A DNA stretch of 64,000 bases from Boesenbergia rotunda (lineage: Eukaryota; Streptophyta; Magnoliopsida; Zingiberales; Zingiberaceae). The notes beneath the pieces are model-generated. The model saw nothing but the letters and a program-made list of their open reading frames with translations. It was not told where the DNA came from and did not search any database. The stretch spans positions 39,320-103,319 of the forward strand of contig JAGFNQ010006432.1 in NCBI GenBank assembly GCA_024364735.1, given 5' to 3'. The position numbers and the translations under genes were made by a program. Below are positions 34,032-46,926 of this stretch, piece by piece (the first letter of the stretch is position 1; each line of letters begins with the position of its first letter).

Positions 34032-34635
34032 CCTTCTTCATCCTTTGAGTCGGTGAGAAGAAGGCGCCCCTTCTTGGAGATTGTCGGCGGTGCTTAGGAA
34101 GGGAGATGGTGGTGCGCCAGTTACCCTAGGGTCTAGGGTTTGCGCATTACAAAGAGGATCGATTGAATGCTTTGGTGATCTCGGTTCTCAGTAGATCGTC
34201 GCCCACACGATGTCCACGAAGGGAGGGACATAAGGTAGAAGACCGTGAGGTGATCGGGAAGGTATATCTCTTCCCCTAGCTCCTTGATTATCCTTATGTC
34301 TATTGTGTGCCATGTTTGCTAATCTCGTCATTTTATGTGAGTTAGTTTATTATTTTGATTTTGTATCATGATGAATAATTTACTAATTGGACCCCGACCA
34401 TAAACACAAAAACCAACGATCCACTCGTCGCTTTTTCCTCGGTCGAACAGTCAAGCAAATCACAAGGCTGATTTTGGTAATTGGCCGAGTTATGATTTGG
34501 ATCATTCGATACGGCACGAGATGGTCGTAGGGAGATGGGTCTCCATTTGGATTAATTTTTTAATCCATAGACATGGAGAGGTCTCTTGGATCGACCATGT
34601 ATTCGCTTAGGAAACCCACCAAGCCATACCCAACA
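34032..34635 (+). other. end of X 3' LTR
   Basis: Resumes X LTR sequence after W. The last part (CTTAGGAAACCCACCAAGCCATACCCAACA, 34606-34635) matches the ends of X3 and X2. CTTGG follows at 34636-34640. Confidence 0.75.
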
Positions 34636-35804
34636 CTTGGGGTGTAACACCCGCTTTTTTTTTTCTCTTTGACCACCATAAAGCGGCGTTACGTTAACAT
34701 ACTTAGGGCATGTAGACATCATAATGCAGCGGAAAACTTTAAACTTACACCTACATGCACTTTCTACCATTCCTAGCATCATAACATACTTAGCATCATG
34801 TCATATTTTAGCATCATGTCATACTTAGCATCATGTCATACTTTAGCATTCTGTCATACTTTAGCATCATGTCATAGAGTCATAGTCATATTCAAGTACT
34901 TAGTAGTAAAGGTAAAGTTCTATCATAAGACAAGCAAACATATGGTCTCTTGGCCAAGTCACTATCACACACATTCTGCAATGCCGTCCTGCTGCTTCCT
35001 TACTGTTCCCTTGCGTGATCTGCGGTATAAGAAAATAAGACTATAAGCACACAGGCTTAGTAAGACTCTTTCCTACTCACTAAAACCATCCGTCACTTAA
35101 TCATAAACATATGAAACATTAGCGCACTTAGCGCTTTACTTAGAACATCATCCTTATCATCACTTAGCATTCATTTGACATGTCATGGACATGGCTTCAT
35201 CCCATTCATAGCATGGCATAAACATAACCATAAACATTCAGGTATGGTATAATACTTGACATGACATAAACATCGTAAACATTCATAGCATGACATAATA
35301 CTTGATATAGACATAAACATCGTAAACATTCATGGTGTGAAAAATCTAATTACAATCATGGCATCCCCTACTAGCATGAACAGGAATAAAATAATGGCAT
35401 TCTAACATAACATAAACATAATTAAACCATGGCATCCTAAACTAACATAAACATCAATAAACTCATGGCATCCTAACTTAGCATAAACATAATTAAAGCA
35501 TGGCATTCTAACCTAGCATAAAATCATGACATCCTAAACTAACATGTACATAAATAAAATCATGGTATCCTAAACTAACATAAACATCAATAAACTCATG
35601 GCGTCCTAACTTAGCATAAACATAATTAAAGCATGACATTCTAACCTAGCATAAAATCATGACATAATCACCAATAACATCATGGCATAAACATAAATAA
35701 TATCATGGCATAAACATAAATAAAATCATGGCATAAACATAAATAATATCATGGCATAAACATAAATAAAATCATGGCATAAACATAAATAATATCATGG
35801 CATA

Positions 35805-37595
35805 TGTTAGTGAGAGCCCTAGAGCCAATCATATGATGATTACTTTTTGGACTCATTGTATCATATTCTTGTATATATATTTCTTATATATAAAGGCATT
35901 TCTTATGGTTATTGTACTTATGTGTATTGGTGTCAAATAACTTAGTATAATAACGTCCTTGAGTAGAAGGTTCTTATCTATATCAATCGATTAGTTGAAT
36001 CGATAGTGAGATGATATAGAGAACACTACTCTTAATTATTCCTAGTCAAGTATTAACATTCAAGGACAATGTTAATGCATAGAGACTAGCATGTAGGTCA
36101 ACATGATGACTTGATCTCACAATTCATGGATATGAGATATCAAGTTGACACATGGGTATACATTAGAGAATGTATACTGAATGGCCCGCCATGAGAAAGT
36201 ATCATGGATCGTTATATGAGTGTCATATACTTTCTCATGTGACTATTAGTATGACTATAGTCCTAGACCTGAAGTTACCATAGTTCCCTACATAAGGAGT
36301 TACGTACTTTGGCTTCGTCAAACGTCACCCGTAACTGGGTGGACTATAAAGGCGATTACTGGGTTTGTAACAAATTATGTGGAGGGATGTGAGTAATGTA
36401 GATGGGATCTATCCCTCCTATATGACGGGAGTGATATCTTCGTTCTTGATAGAGTAAGACCACTAAGTGCATGGCCATGCCCAAATAAGACAATATTAGA
36501 TATTGAGCTTATTTGATTATAGTGAGTCTACTTGGAGGTCAAGACATATAGATTGATTTGAGGATGACACGGTCTATGCCTCATGAAAGATCAATCTAGA
36601 TATCGAGGATAGAAGGACGTTGTCACATATTGTGATGGTCACAATTATTAGTCACAATGGTGATGTTGGATCTCGACATTCTTGTAACTTGGTTAGCAAT
36701 GATGTGTTGCTAGATACCTCTCATTGCTTATGTCCTTAAATAGGTTTAAGGGCATTACCAACGTTACAAGAACCTATAGGGTCACACACATAGAGCAATA
36801 GATGGAGAATAAGTCCATATGATGGACCGAGAGTAATGAAGTCAAAGTTTGACTTTGGCTAAATATGAAAAGTCCATAAAAGGCAAGTTTGACTTGACTC
36901 AAATTAGACAACTTGAGTTGGACTCGAGTTTGATCCAAGTGTTGGATGAATCTAATCATGGGAGAATAATGAAGTCAAAGTTTGACTTTGGCTAAATATG
37001 GAAAGTCCATAAGAGGCAAGTTTGACTTGACTCAAGCCACATCACCTTGACTTGACCAAGTGATGACTTGGCATCATCATCAAGGCTAAGTAACCTCCCC
37101 ATTTGAATTTTGAATTCAAATAGGGGGTTACCAAAGGTGGTGGCCGGCCACTTAATGGCCAATAATGGCCATTAAGTGGCCTGTCACTTATACACACAAA
37201 ATGAGTTTTTGTGTGGGTGTGATTGATTCTTCTCCCAATGGGTTTTTTGGTTTTGGCTCTCCCTCTCCTCTCATCTTGCCGAGACCCAATCAAGTGTTAG
37301 CACACTTTTGGGCTCTCCTCTCCACTCTCTTGCTTGTGTGGATACTTCTAGAGGGTTGCTACTTTGCATCCTTGAGATCCGACACCAACCGAGGAGCGAG
37401 CGAGAATTGCGGGGCACGCATCGAAGGTAGTTTTTCTCTTCTCTAATAGATCTAGGTTGAAGATCGGTCTTGAAGCATGTAAACGAGCACTCGTAAATTT
37501 TTGAAATGGTTTTCTTCGCTCGGATCCTTTCTATTGGGGCTTTCGGGGTTTCCGCGACGCGAAAAAGCGGTTTTCGCGGCCCGAAAAACCCTTCA
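35805..37595 (+). mobile_element. S1: solo LTR inside V
   Basis: The 1791-bp insertion, TGTTAGTGAG to AACCCTTCA, is flanked by GCATA at 35800-35804 and 37596-37600. It is the same family as S2. It holds many internal short repeats and no recognisable gene. Orientation follows the S2 alignment and is not proven. Confidence 0.92.
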
Positions 37596-37772
37596 GCATA
37601 AACATAAATAAAATCATGGCATAAACATAAATAATATCATGGCATAAACATAAATAAAATCATGGCATAAACATAAATGAAATCATGGCATGAACATACC
37701 TTCATAACATACTTTTCGTAAACATACTTTTCATAACATAATGCATAACATGAATGGATGCATGTGGCAATC

Positions 37773-37776
<4 letters not shown>

Positions 37777-37817
<41 letters not shown>
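37777..37817. repeat. AT dinucleotide microsatellite in V
   Basis: About 20 AT units run uninterrupted. The matching place in LTR Z2 (7845-7858) has a short TA run, so the array expanded in V. Confidence 0.95.
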
Positions 37818-37820
<3 letters not shown>

Positions 37821-39821
37821 ATGCTTAATCTTGAAAACATGCTTTTAACATAATCATAACTTTCATTGGGCCCTGGCTTGTACCACATTCATTCATCATA
37901 TGCGCGCATCCCTAAGTAAATACGAGGTAGCTAATCTCGACCTACTAGGGTAAGGACAGCTTCATCGGTAGTCCTGAACCGTAAGGACAGCATCATCGGT
38001 AGTCCCGAACCGTGGACAGCATCATCGGTAGTCCAGAACCGTGGACCTTACTTAGGTCCGGTACAAGCCCATAAAATAAAATAAATGCTTTCATATGCTT
38101 CTTCATTCATCATCATTCATAGCATATTCATTCGTTCATCATTCTTTCATCATCATTATGCCTTAAAGGCATCATCATGCATAGCATATTCATTCATTCA
38201 TCATACTTTACCTTCATTCATCATTTCCATTATTAGACATGGCATAGGTACACATCATTCATATAGCATGGCATACACACACAAGCATGGCATACATTCA
38301 TATCATTCATAAGACATGACATACATACATATCATTCATACATCATGGCATACATACATATCATTCCTAAATCATGGCACATGTCTAAACATTCTATGAC
38401 CTAACATATATTTCATGACATATAAGCTAAAGGTTTAATTAACATGGTATTCTTCCACCTTACTTAAGTATACCTCCTAATAACCTATACCCAAGCATCT
38501 TGGTAGGTTTAACCCAACTCTAGTCCTAGATTAGATCCTTGGCCGAAACCTATAGGGTATCTAGCCCATGTGAAACATTCACATAAACACCCTTCATCTC
38601 CCTTATATCATGATAAAACATAAAAACATATACTTAGGGTTTAAAACCAACCTTACACATGGGTCCTTCATGTTGGCCGAAACCCTAGGGTACTCTAGGG
38701 TACCCCAAAAATTCCCAAAAATTATATTTACTTACTACACATCATAAGGGAACATTAATCAACATTATCAAGATTTTTGGCATAATTATATACCCCAAAA
38801 TCATGGTGGCCGAAATCTACAAACCTAGGGTTCTTGGTTTTCTTTTTCTTGTTGTTGGCCGAAACCCATAGGGTCTCTAGGGTACTCCAAAAATTCTCAA
38901 AAATTATATTTACTTACTAAAAATCATAAGGGAACATTAAAAAACATTATAAAGATTTTTGGCATAATTATATACCCCAAAATCATGGTGCCGAAATCTA
39001 CAAACCTAGGGTTCTTGGTTTTCTTTTTCTTGTTGTTGGCCGAAACCCATAGGGTCTCTAGGGTACTCCAAAAATTCCCAAAAATTATATTTACTTACTA
39101 AACATCATAAGGGAACATTAAACAACATTATCAAGATTTTTGGCATAATTATAGACCCCAAAATTAGGGTGGCCGAAACCCACAAACCTAGGGTCCTGGA
39201 TTTTCTTTCCTTGTTGTTGGCCGAAACCCATAGGGTCTCTAGGGTACTCCAAAAATTTCCAAAAATTATATTTACTAACTAAACATCATAAGGGAACCTT
39301 AAACAACTTTATCAGGATTTTTGGCATAATTATAGACCCCAAAATCATGGTGTCCGAAATCCATAAACTTAAGGACCTTGGTTTTTCTTTCCTTTCAACA
39401 TAACATCCAAGAACTAACCCATATATCCTACTAAAAATCATGGAAATCATAGATAACTATTATACCACAGGTGAGGGAGTCTTACCTTGGGGTTTCTAAA
39501 TTTTTAGACCTTGGATGGAGAGAAGGAAGAAGACTTGATGTCTCTTGACCACACCTAGTCCTTGAATCCTTGTAAGAACTTTAGATCTTGGGTGATGGAG
39601 CCTTGGTGGAAGCTTTTCCAAGGGGGAACTCTTCCTTAGAGTTTTGGCTAGAATGAGGAGGGAGGAGGGGAGCAAATGCACTTGATGATGAAGAGAAGTA
39701 ACCCCCCAAACCCCCTCTTTATAGCTCCTTTAAAGAGACAAATGAAGAGTTTTCCATGGCCCTTCATCTTCTTCTACTACTTAACCATCATCCACTTCCT
39801 TTCCTCATAAGAATTCCTTGC

Positions 39822-39875
39822 TAGGTTAGTTGGTTAAAGCATTCATGGTTGTACAAGAGGTCCAAGGTTCAATCC
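39822..39875 (+). other. tRNA-like segment in V
   Basis: A-box-like TAGGTTAGTTGG at 39822-39833 and perfect B box GGTTCAATCC at 39866-39875, followed by TTGG pairing with CCAA before it. Same segment as in LTRs Z1 and Z2, again opposite to the LTR and about 100 bp from its TATA box. Confidence 0.5.
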
Positions 39876-41026
39876 TTGGCCCATGCACCTTTATTTTTAT
39901 TTTATTTTTATTTTATTTAAACACCTTTTTCTTATTTTCAAAAATTCCCTCTTATTTCGAAAATTCCCCTAAAATCCCCCATAATTATGCTAATATTCCT
40001 AAATAAAATTCTTTTATATTTATATAAAATTCACCTAATTAATACCCATTTTTGGAGCCCATTTAAAGCTCATTAGTACCTAATTTCTCGATTTAAGTAG
40101 GAAAATTAAGCTAAGACTTACCCCTAATCATGCTAATATGTCTAATTAAATCCTATTTATATTTATACTAATTTTTCACTAAAATCCAACAATAATTATG
40201 GTGCTAGAAAGGCCCATATAAGGCCCATTAGTACTTAGTTTTCTCAATTTAAATGAGAAAACACGGATTTTCTAGTCCAAAGTTCGTATCAATACTTCTA
40301 GATCCTTCGAAAATTATCTAAACATGCTCAATATTTTCATAGAATATTAAGAGAATTTTCCGGGTCGTTACATGGGGCGCCCGACATTGACCATATTCCA
40401 GGCGGTGGTCTCGGTTTACCACTAGAAGATCAAGATTCCGGTAGGAGATCAAGTGGCCGAGGTTAAGGGAGACCAGTTGGTGTCTCGGCGATGCTACAGC
40501 GGGGAAGTCAGATCGGAGTCCCACAAGAACTCGAAGTCTCACGAAGCCCTACAAATTGATCTCGCCGACCCACGAGAGGAGGAAGGATCCAAAGAAGAAC
40601 GAAGGGAGGTCAGGAGTGAGGAGGTCCAGATTTACCCTCAACAGACGGAGGGAGTTACGAGGTTTGCCACCGACCTTGCACCGGAGCTGAGAAGCCGTCT
40701 TATAGAGTGCCTGCATAGCCATCCAGACATCTTCACCTAAGCTGCCGAGGAAATCAAAGGGGTCCCCCCAGCTCTAGCCATGCATCACCTGCATGTAATC
40801 CTTGGAGCTCGGCCGGTGAAACAGAGGTGAAGACATTTTGCACCAGAGCAGGACAAGGCTATCAGAGAAGAAGTCAACAAGCTGTTAAGAGCCGGGCATA
40901 TAAGAGAAGTTCAATTCCTGGCCTGATTAGCTAATGTAGTCCTTGTCCCTATGCCAGGGGTAAATGGCGGGTCTGTATTGATTTTTAAGATTTGAATAAA
41001 GCCTGCCCTAAGGATTGTTACCCCTT

Positions 41027-43985
41027 TGTTAGTAGAAGCCCTAGAGCCAATTATATGATAATTGACTAGGGAGTTTTTGTATCATATTCTATAATTAATA
41101 AAGCCATGTTTGGTAATTATACTTACTTTATACTCGTGCCAAATAACTAAGTATAATAATGTCCTTGGTATTAGGATGTATACTAAAAGTCTTGCTTTTG
41201 GTTAAGAACATCTACATTTTGAAAGAGAATCACAAAATCACACGATGCATATTTATATTAGTATATGCACAAAATGTTTCATACTTTGCATTGTAGATAA
41301 CATGGTGCGTGGTGAAGCACAGAAGATCATGTTATCAGTTCCTTGCAGAAGTATAAGAAAGAGGCTCACAACTGAGATGGAATTGGACAAACCATCGGAT
41401 GATTGTAGTGTAATTAGGTGTGATTTATCTTAACCATAGAATTACACTAGTACACTTTGTGTGCATTGAGTAGGACTAAAAGAGAGGTCATCCAATTTTA
41501 TACTGACTTGATAAATTGGATTAGACCTCAGTTTTATATTATGGAGTACGATCTCTAAATCCCGAAATAATAACGGACACGTATATTTAATTACTATTTC
41601 TTTGATTTATCAATGGGTGAGATCTATTTTGCTAGATCGATAGGCCCAGTAAGTTGAAAAATAATATTATCTATATGGTGTACCGTTGATTATTAAGGGA
41701 ATCCGTGTCCTGGTGAGTCGGGATGATGATGCCCACTTAATGAGCTCATAAGGTTCATCATGTTAAATCTTGCAAGTGGACTATGATCCAACATGATGAA
41801 AAGGTTGAGTGGTACTAGTCAAGGATCAAGAGGATGATAATTAAAATTTTCAGTAATTTAAATTAATCGTCGGGCATTCGATATCTTAAATACGGGGAGA
41901 TGGACGACTCATAATAGGTGGAGCCCATATGAAAATATAGGGGTTGGTGAGGAAGTTCAATGGGATCCTTTAGTTGAATGGATCTCTATTAATGGATCGG
42001 ATTTGGATCCATTAGCAGGCCAAGACCCAACTCCTCCTCTTGGTCCCTACCATAGCCCTATAAATACCCCATAGGAGTCATGAAACCGAGGTTAATGAAT
42101 CCATAATTTGATCATCCACCACAAACTGAAAACCCAAATCCCTACTCTCTCTCTCCTAGGGTTTTGCTTGCGCCGGCGATAGGGGAGGAAGAAGGAGGTG
42201 ATCCTCTTTGGTTCACAGCTCCATCAAGTCCTCCATTTTGGTGTAAATCTTCAACCAGATCTTGGAGAGCTCGGCAAGGACTAAGTTGTGACTTGAATCA
42301 ATTGATACGATGACGAGATGGTCGTTTGGGAGATAGGTATCTATTTGGATTAAATTTTTAATCCGTAGACATAGAGAGGTCTCTCATGTTCGACCCCGTG
42401 GTTGCTTAGGAAACCCGCCAAGCTATACCTCGGATATAACCCAACACTTGGGTAGTAGGTTCTTATCTATATCATATCGATTGGTTGAATCGATAGTGAG
42501 ATGATGTAGAGAACACTACACTAAACCATTCCTAGTCAAGTATTAATATTCAAGGACAATATTAATGCATGAAGACTAGCATGTAGGTCAATAGATGACT
42601 TGAGCTCACAAGTCATGGATATGTGATATTAAGTTGAGACATGGGTATACATTAGAGAATGTGTACTGAGTTGACCCACCATGAGAAAGTTTCATAGATT
42701 GTCATATGAGTATCATAAAATTTCTCATGTAACTATTAGTATGAATAGTCCTTAGACCTGAAGTCACTACGGTTCCCTACATAAGGAGTTATGCACTTTG
42801 GTATCGTCAAACGTCACCCGTAATAGGGTGGACTATAAAGGCAATCACTGAGTATATAATGAATTATGCGGAGGGATGTGAGTGATGTAGATGAGATCTA
42901 TCCCTCCCATATGACGGGAGTGATATCTGTGTGCCCATTGATCCAGTAAGACTGATAAAATGCATGACCATGCTCAAATGAGTCAATATGAGATATTGAG
43001 CTCATTTGTTTGAGTGAGTCTACTTGGGGATCAAGAAAGACAAAGATTGATCGAGGATGACATAGTCTATGCCTCATTGGTCAATCTAGATATCGAGGAT
43101 AGAAGGACAAAATCATACATTGTCCTAGTCACGGAGGTTAAGTCGGATCTCGACTTTCTTGTTACTTGGGTAGCAATGATGCATTGCTAGATGCCGCTCA
43201 TTGCTTATGTGTCTAAAGCGGTTTAGACACATTGCCAATGTTACAAGAACCTATTGGATTACACACTAAGGACACGATGCTTCAGAGATTAATTGATCTT
43301 AGTTTGACTAAGATTTGATCCGAATTGGATTGATTGAGTTAGACTCAAGTGAATCCAATTGGATTATGAGATTGAGGTCTAATTTGAGTTAGACTCATTT
43401 AGATTAGACTCAATCACATTTGGATGAGATATTAATTAATTAAAATATTTAATAAATTAATAATAGAGGAGGATGAAAAGATTCTCTTCATTGAATGGAG
43501 AGAAGTTGAAGAGTCACATGAGAAGATGTGCACTTTATTGGCTTTAATGAAGGGAAGCTAAAGGGACAAAAAAATCTCTTCATATTTATGGGATGAGTAT
43601 AAAAGAGTTTTTTTGTCATTTGGATGAAGTTAAGTCTTTTTCCTTCCCCTCTTCCTCCTCTTCTCCCTCATTGGCCGAAACCTTATTTTGGGGTTCTTGG
43701 TGTCTCTGCAAACTATCTCAAGTTGCTAGCACAACTAAGGTAGTTCTTCTCTGGAGTTGAGAGATTGTGTTCGTGTGGATACACATAGATGCACGGACGC
43801 TTGAACGTGCAAGAGATCCGGCGTACCTTGACGAGCGGGATAAACGAAAGGGCACGCATCAAAGGTATATCTATAAGATAAGTAGATGTAGATCGACTTT
43901 GTACGAGTTTTCTTTCGCATTGATGGCTCGAGGGATCTTGTTTCCGCTGCATTTTTTTTGTTTATGTCGCCAAGAGATCCCTACA
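41027..43985 (+). mobile_element. S2: solo LTR inside RT of T, carrying X3
   Basis: Flanked by CCCTT at 41022-41026 and 43986-43990, with T pol running up to and on from these borders. It starts TGTTAGTAGAAG and ends GATCCCTACA. Without X3 it is about 1.68 kb and aligns with S1 at both ends. No gene is present; ORFs near 43713-43952 are chance. Confidence 0.92.
41169..42446 (+). mobile_element. X3: X-family solo LTR inside S2
   Basis: The 1278-bp insertion is flanked by CTTGG at 41164-41168 and 42447-42451. It starts TATTAGGATGTA (TG decayed to TA) and ends ATAACCCAACA. It matches the X LTR and gives the empty site for U (TAGGTGGAGCCCATATG). S1 shows the S2-type sequence without it. Confidence 0.88.
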
Positions 43986-46744
43986 CCCTTGCCTCGAATA
44001 GACCGGATAGTAGATTCTACGGCCAGTTGTGATTTCATTTCGATGTTGGATGCTTATCAAGACTACCATCAAGTTCCTCTCGCTCCCGAAGACTAGGAGA
44101 AAATTAACTTTGTGATAGCCGATGACACGTATTGCTATAATGTCATGCCTTTCGGATTGTGCAATGATGAGGCAACTTACCAGCGGATGATAGACAAGGT
44201 CTTCAGGCATCATATTGGGAGGAACATCGAAGTGTACATGGATGATTTCCTGGTCAAGACCGACAAGGGAAAGGACATGATAGCTGATTTAGAAGAAACG
44301 ATCGCCACCCTAAGAGCCAACATGCTGAAGTTGAACCCTGCTAAGTGTTTGTTCGGGGTGAAGAGTGGTCGGTTCTTGGGGAATATGGTGACAAAGAAGG
44401 GAATCGAGGCTAATTCAGAAAAAGTAAAAGCTATTCTGGATATGTCATCCCTCGCAACTTCAAGGAAGTACAATGACTGAATGGTAGAATCACGACTCTG
44501 TCCAGGTTCATCTCTAAGTCTGCAGATAGGACCCTACCATTCTTCAAGATTCTGAGAAAGACAGCCAAGTTCGACTAGGATGACCAGTGTGAGAAGACAT
44601 TTGCCGATCTGAACGCCTATCTCGCCGAGCTCCCCATCCTCTACAAGCCAATGGAGGGGGAGACCTTATTTGTCTACCTATCTGCAGCAGAACAAGCGAT
44701 GGGCTCGGCACTCATCTGAGAAGAAGGCATGGTGCAATATCCCATATACTTCTTCGGACATCTCTTGAAGGATGCCGAGACGCGATACACTACGATGGAG
44801 AAGTTGGCCTATGCTCTGGTCTTAATGGCCCGGAGGTTAAGGTCATACTTCTTAACACATCCTGTCGTGGTTCTTACCAACAACCCGCTCGCACGGGTCC
44901 TCACCAATCTGAAGCTTCAGATCGGCTGATCAAATGGATGAGAGAGCTAAGCGAATACGGTATTGAGTACCAGCCTCTTACCGCTATCAAGGCACAAGCT
45001 CTCTCAGATTACATGCTTGAGACTGTCCCAGAGCCCGAGGCTGAAGGAGTTTGGAAGATCTATGTAGACGGGTCTTCCAACAGCCGGCACAGCAGAGTTG
45101 AGGTGTTAATGGTCTCCCCCCTAGGGGGCACATTACATTTATCCATTCGGCTTCACTTTAAAGCCACCAACAATGAAGCTAAATATGAGGCAATCCTAGC
45201 AGGACTTCAAGTAGCCATGCATGTGGGAGCCTCTCGGGTCGTTGTACATTCGGACTCTCAGCTTGTGGCATAGCAAATAAAGGACGACTTCGAAGTCAGG
45301 TGTGAATGCCTGCAAAAGTATGTAGCCCACTATGAGCAGCTGAAAGCATCCTTCACGGGGGTTATATTGCAGAAGATCTCCCGGACAGACAATATCATGG
45401 TTGATGAGCTAGCTAGGTTAGCTAGCTCCATCTCGACCTGACAGCTAGATCAACCTAGTGCCTCGAAAGAGACAGTAACGCAGATTAGAGAGGAGGCGGA
45501 AGGCGACACCGTAGCCGATTGGAGAGATTCATATTGAAGTTCCTACGTAGCGGGAACGCTCCAAGCATGGATCAAGGAAGTCGATTGTTCCGCCATCGGA
45601 CTGCCAGATTCACTTTGGTCAGAGATCAGCTATACAGGAGGGCCTTTGCCCGACCACTCCTCAAGTGTGTCGGGCCAGAGGAAGCCGACTATGTGATGCG
45701 AGAGGTGCATGAAGGCATCTGCGGAAGCCACATTGGGCGAAGGTCTCTGTCTAGGAAGATTATCATGGCACGATACTTTTTCCACTCTACAGGCTGACGC
45801 TCTCAAGTTCGTGGTCGGATGCGAAGCCTGCCAGAGATATCATCATGTGACTCATCAACCCACCGAGCTCCTGCGAGTCTCCACAGTGTCTTGCCTGTTT
45901 GATCAGTGGAGAATGGACATTGTAGGCCCATTTCCCATGGGACTCCAGTAGAAGAAGTTCCTGCTAGTCCTTGTGCACTATTTTTTCAAATGGGTGGAAG
46001 CGGAGCCTCTGGCACATATCATGGAGGTCATAGTAATGAAGATCCTATGGAGTGATATTATTGCAGATACGACATCCCCCACAAGCTGATGTCAAACAAT
46101 GGAAGGTAGTTTGCCGGGTGCAAGCTCAAAGAATGGTACGAGGGACTAGGCATTCGTCAAGCCTTCACATCGGTTGCGTATTCTCAGGGCAATGGACAAG
46201 CTGAGGTCATTAACCATGAAATCCTTGGGGGACTCAAGATAAAACTAGATCACATAGGAGGCAGCTGGGTCGAGGAGCTCCGTAGTATCTTGTGGTCCTA
46301 CCATACAACTCCACAAGAAGGAACAGGCAGACCCCTTTTCAGCTGGTGTATGGAGCCGAGACTGTGATTCTGGTGGAGGTAGGTGAAGAGTTCGTCCGAC
46401 GGCAGCACTATAACAAGGAGGACAATGATCAAGAGCGGCTGATTGACCTAGATCTCGTGTCAGAGGTCCAGGTTAAAGAAGCAACCCGGCTGGAAGCATA
46501 TCGACGACGTATGCAACAATCCTACACTCGCCGGGTAATCACTCGCAGCTTTAAAGTTGGAGACATGGTTTGGAAGAGGATCAAACCAGTTGGTGACCCG
46601 GGGAAGCTGGAGCCTCAATGGGACGGTCACTACATCATCACTAGAAAGCTCACAGGAGGCAGCTACTATCTGGAGGATGATAAAGGCAAGGGGTTGGAGA
46701 AGCCATGGCATGCCAATCATCTCCGACCTTATCGTACTCGGTGA

Positions 46745-46926
46745 GATGTTGAGTTACTTGCGTATAACTTGTATTTCTATTAGCACTGCCTTGCAGTTCA
46801 ATAAATAAAGGAGCAAACGAAATATTACTCGAAGAACACTGAATACTTGCCTGCTAAAACCCTACTACCTCACGGTGCTGCGGATGTCCGAAGTGAGTAG
46901 GCTTGGTTCGGGTGCTGCGGATGCCC
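46745..46926 (+). other. T 3' noncoding region, first part
   Basis: Follows the pol stop. It contains AATAAATAAAG-like sequence at 46799 and the first copy of the repeat of about 84 bp. Confidence 0.6.

Larger units (their letters stand above)
17729..34635 (+). mobile_element. X: Ty1/copia element, leader to 3' LTR, multiply interrupted
   Basis: X begins mid-leader at 17729 (cut by Y) and ends at the CCCAACA end of its 3' LTR. Own sequence occupies 17729-23433, 25004-25501 and 34032-34635; the rest is solo LTR U and element W. Gag and pol match X2 (minus, about 48790-50548), which shows the primer site missing here. The LTR is followed by CTTGG, and the DNA beyond V resumes as Tat-type pol of T (LGRPTLT), so X sits in T. 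Clade within Ty1/copia not assigned. Confidence 0.85.
22682..34635 (+). repeat. 3' LTR of X with nested insertions
   Basis: Purine tract AAGTGGGAGA (22671-22680) precedes TGTAAGATGTG. The LTR continues to CCCAACA at 34635. Removing U (23434-25003), W (25502-34031) and one copy of each target duplication leaves about 1.84 kb. The pieces match solo LTR X3 (41169-42446). Confidence 0.85.
35020..39485 (-). other. putative leader intron inside V
   Basis: On the minus strand the TATA box is CTATAAAG (39724-39717), the 5' site CCAAG|GTAAGACTC starts the intron at 39485, CTTACTAAGC lies near 35068, and the acceptor CAG ends at 35020. S1 lies within. The length without S1 would be about 2.67 kb. Confidence 0.5.
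34643..40372 (-). mobile_element. V: Tekay-type solo LTR, minus, carrying S1
   Basis: The LTR is flanked by TGGGG at 34638-34642 and 40373-40377. On the plus strand it starts TGTAACACCCGC and ends GGGTCGTTACA, the reverse complement of LTR ends in Z1 and Z2. After removing S1 it is about 3.93 kb, longer than its relatives because of repeats: GGCATAAACATAAATAA-type units (35340-35800, 37595-37690) and four copies of the unit of about 181 bp (38670-39400). It sits exactly at the X/T junction. No gene is present. Confidence 0.9.
40373..46744 (+). pseudogene. Tat-type pol of T, decayed and split by S2
   Basis: After V the frame starts with GRPTLTIFQAVV and VAEVKGDQLVSRRCY, typical of the protease-RT linker. 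Stops occur near 40738, 40829, 40925 and 40995. S2 cuts RT after the DCYP-like block. RT resumes at 43991 (LPRIDRIVDST, SMLDAYQDYHQV, MPFGLCNDEATYQ) with catalytic YMDD at about 44237. RNase H holds YVDGSSN (45061) and NNEAKYEA (45169). Integrase shows WRMDIVGPFP (about 45910), a decayed SNNGR in place of the second Asp box (46094), and a C-terminus with KVGDMVWKRI up to the stop at 46742. Many frameshifts. Not functional. Confidence 0.85.

Noticed and set aside
36774..36959. Open frames in S1 and S2 as captured genes
   Set aside because: They are short, not shared between S1 and S2, and fall inside solo LTRs with target duplications.
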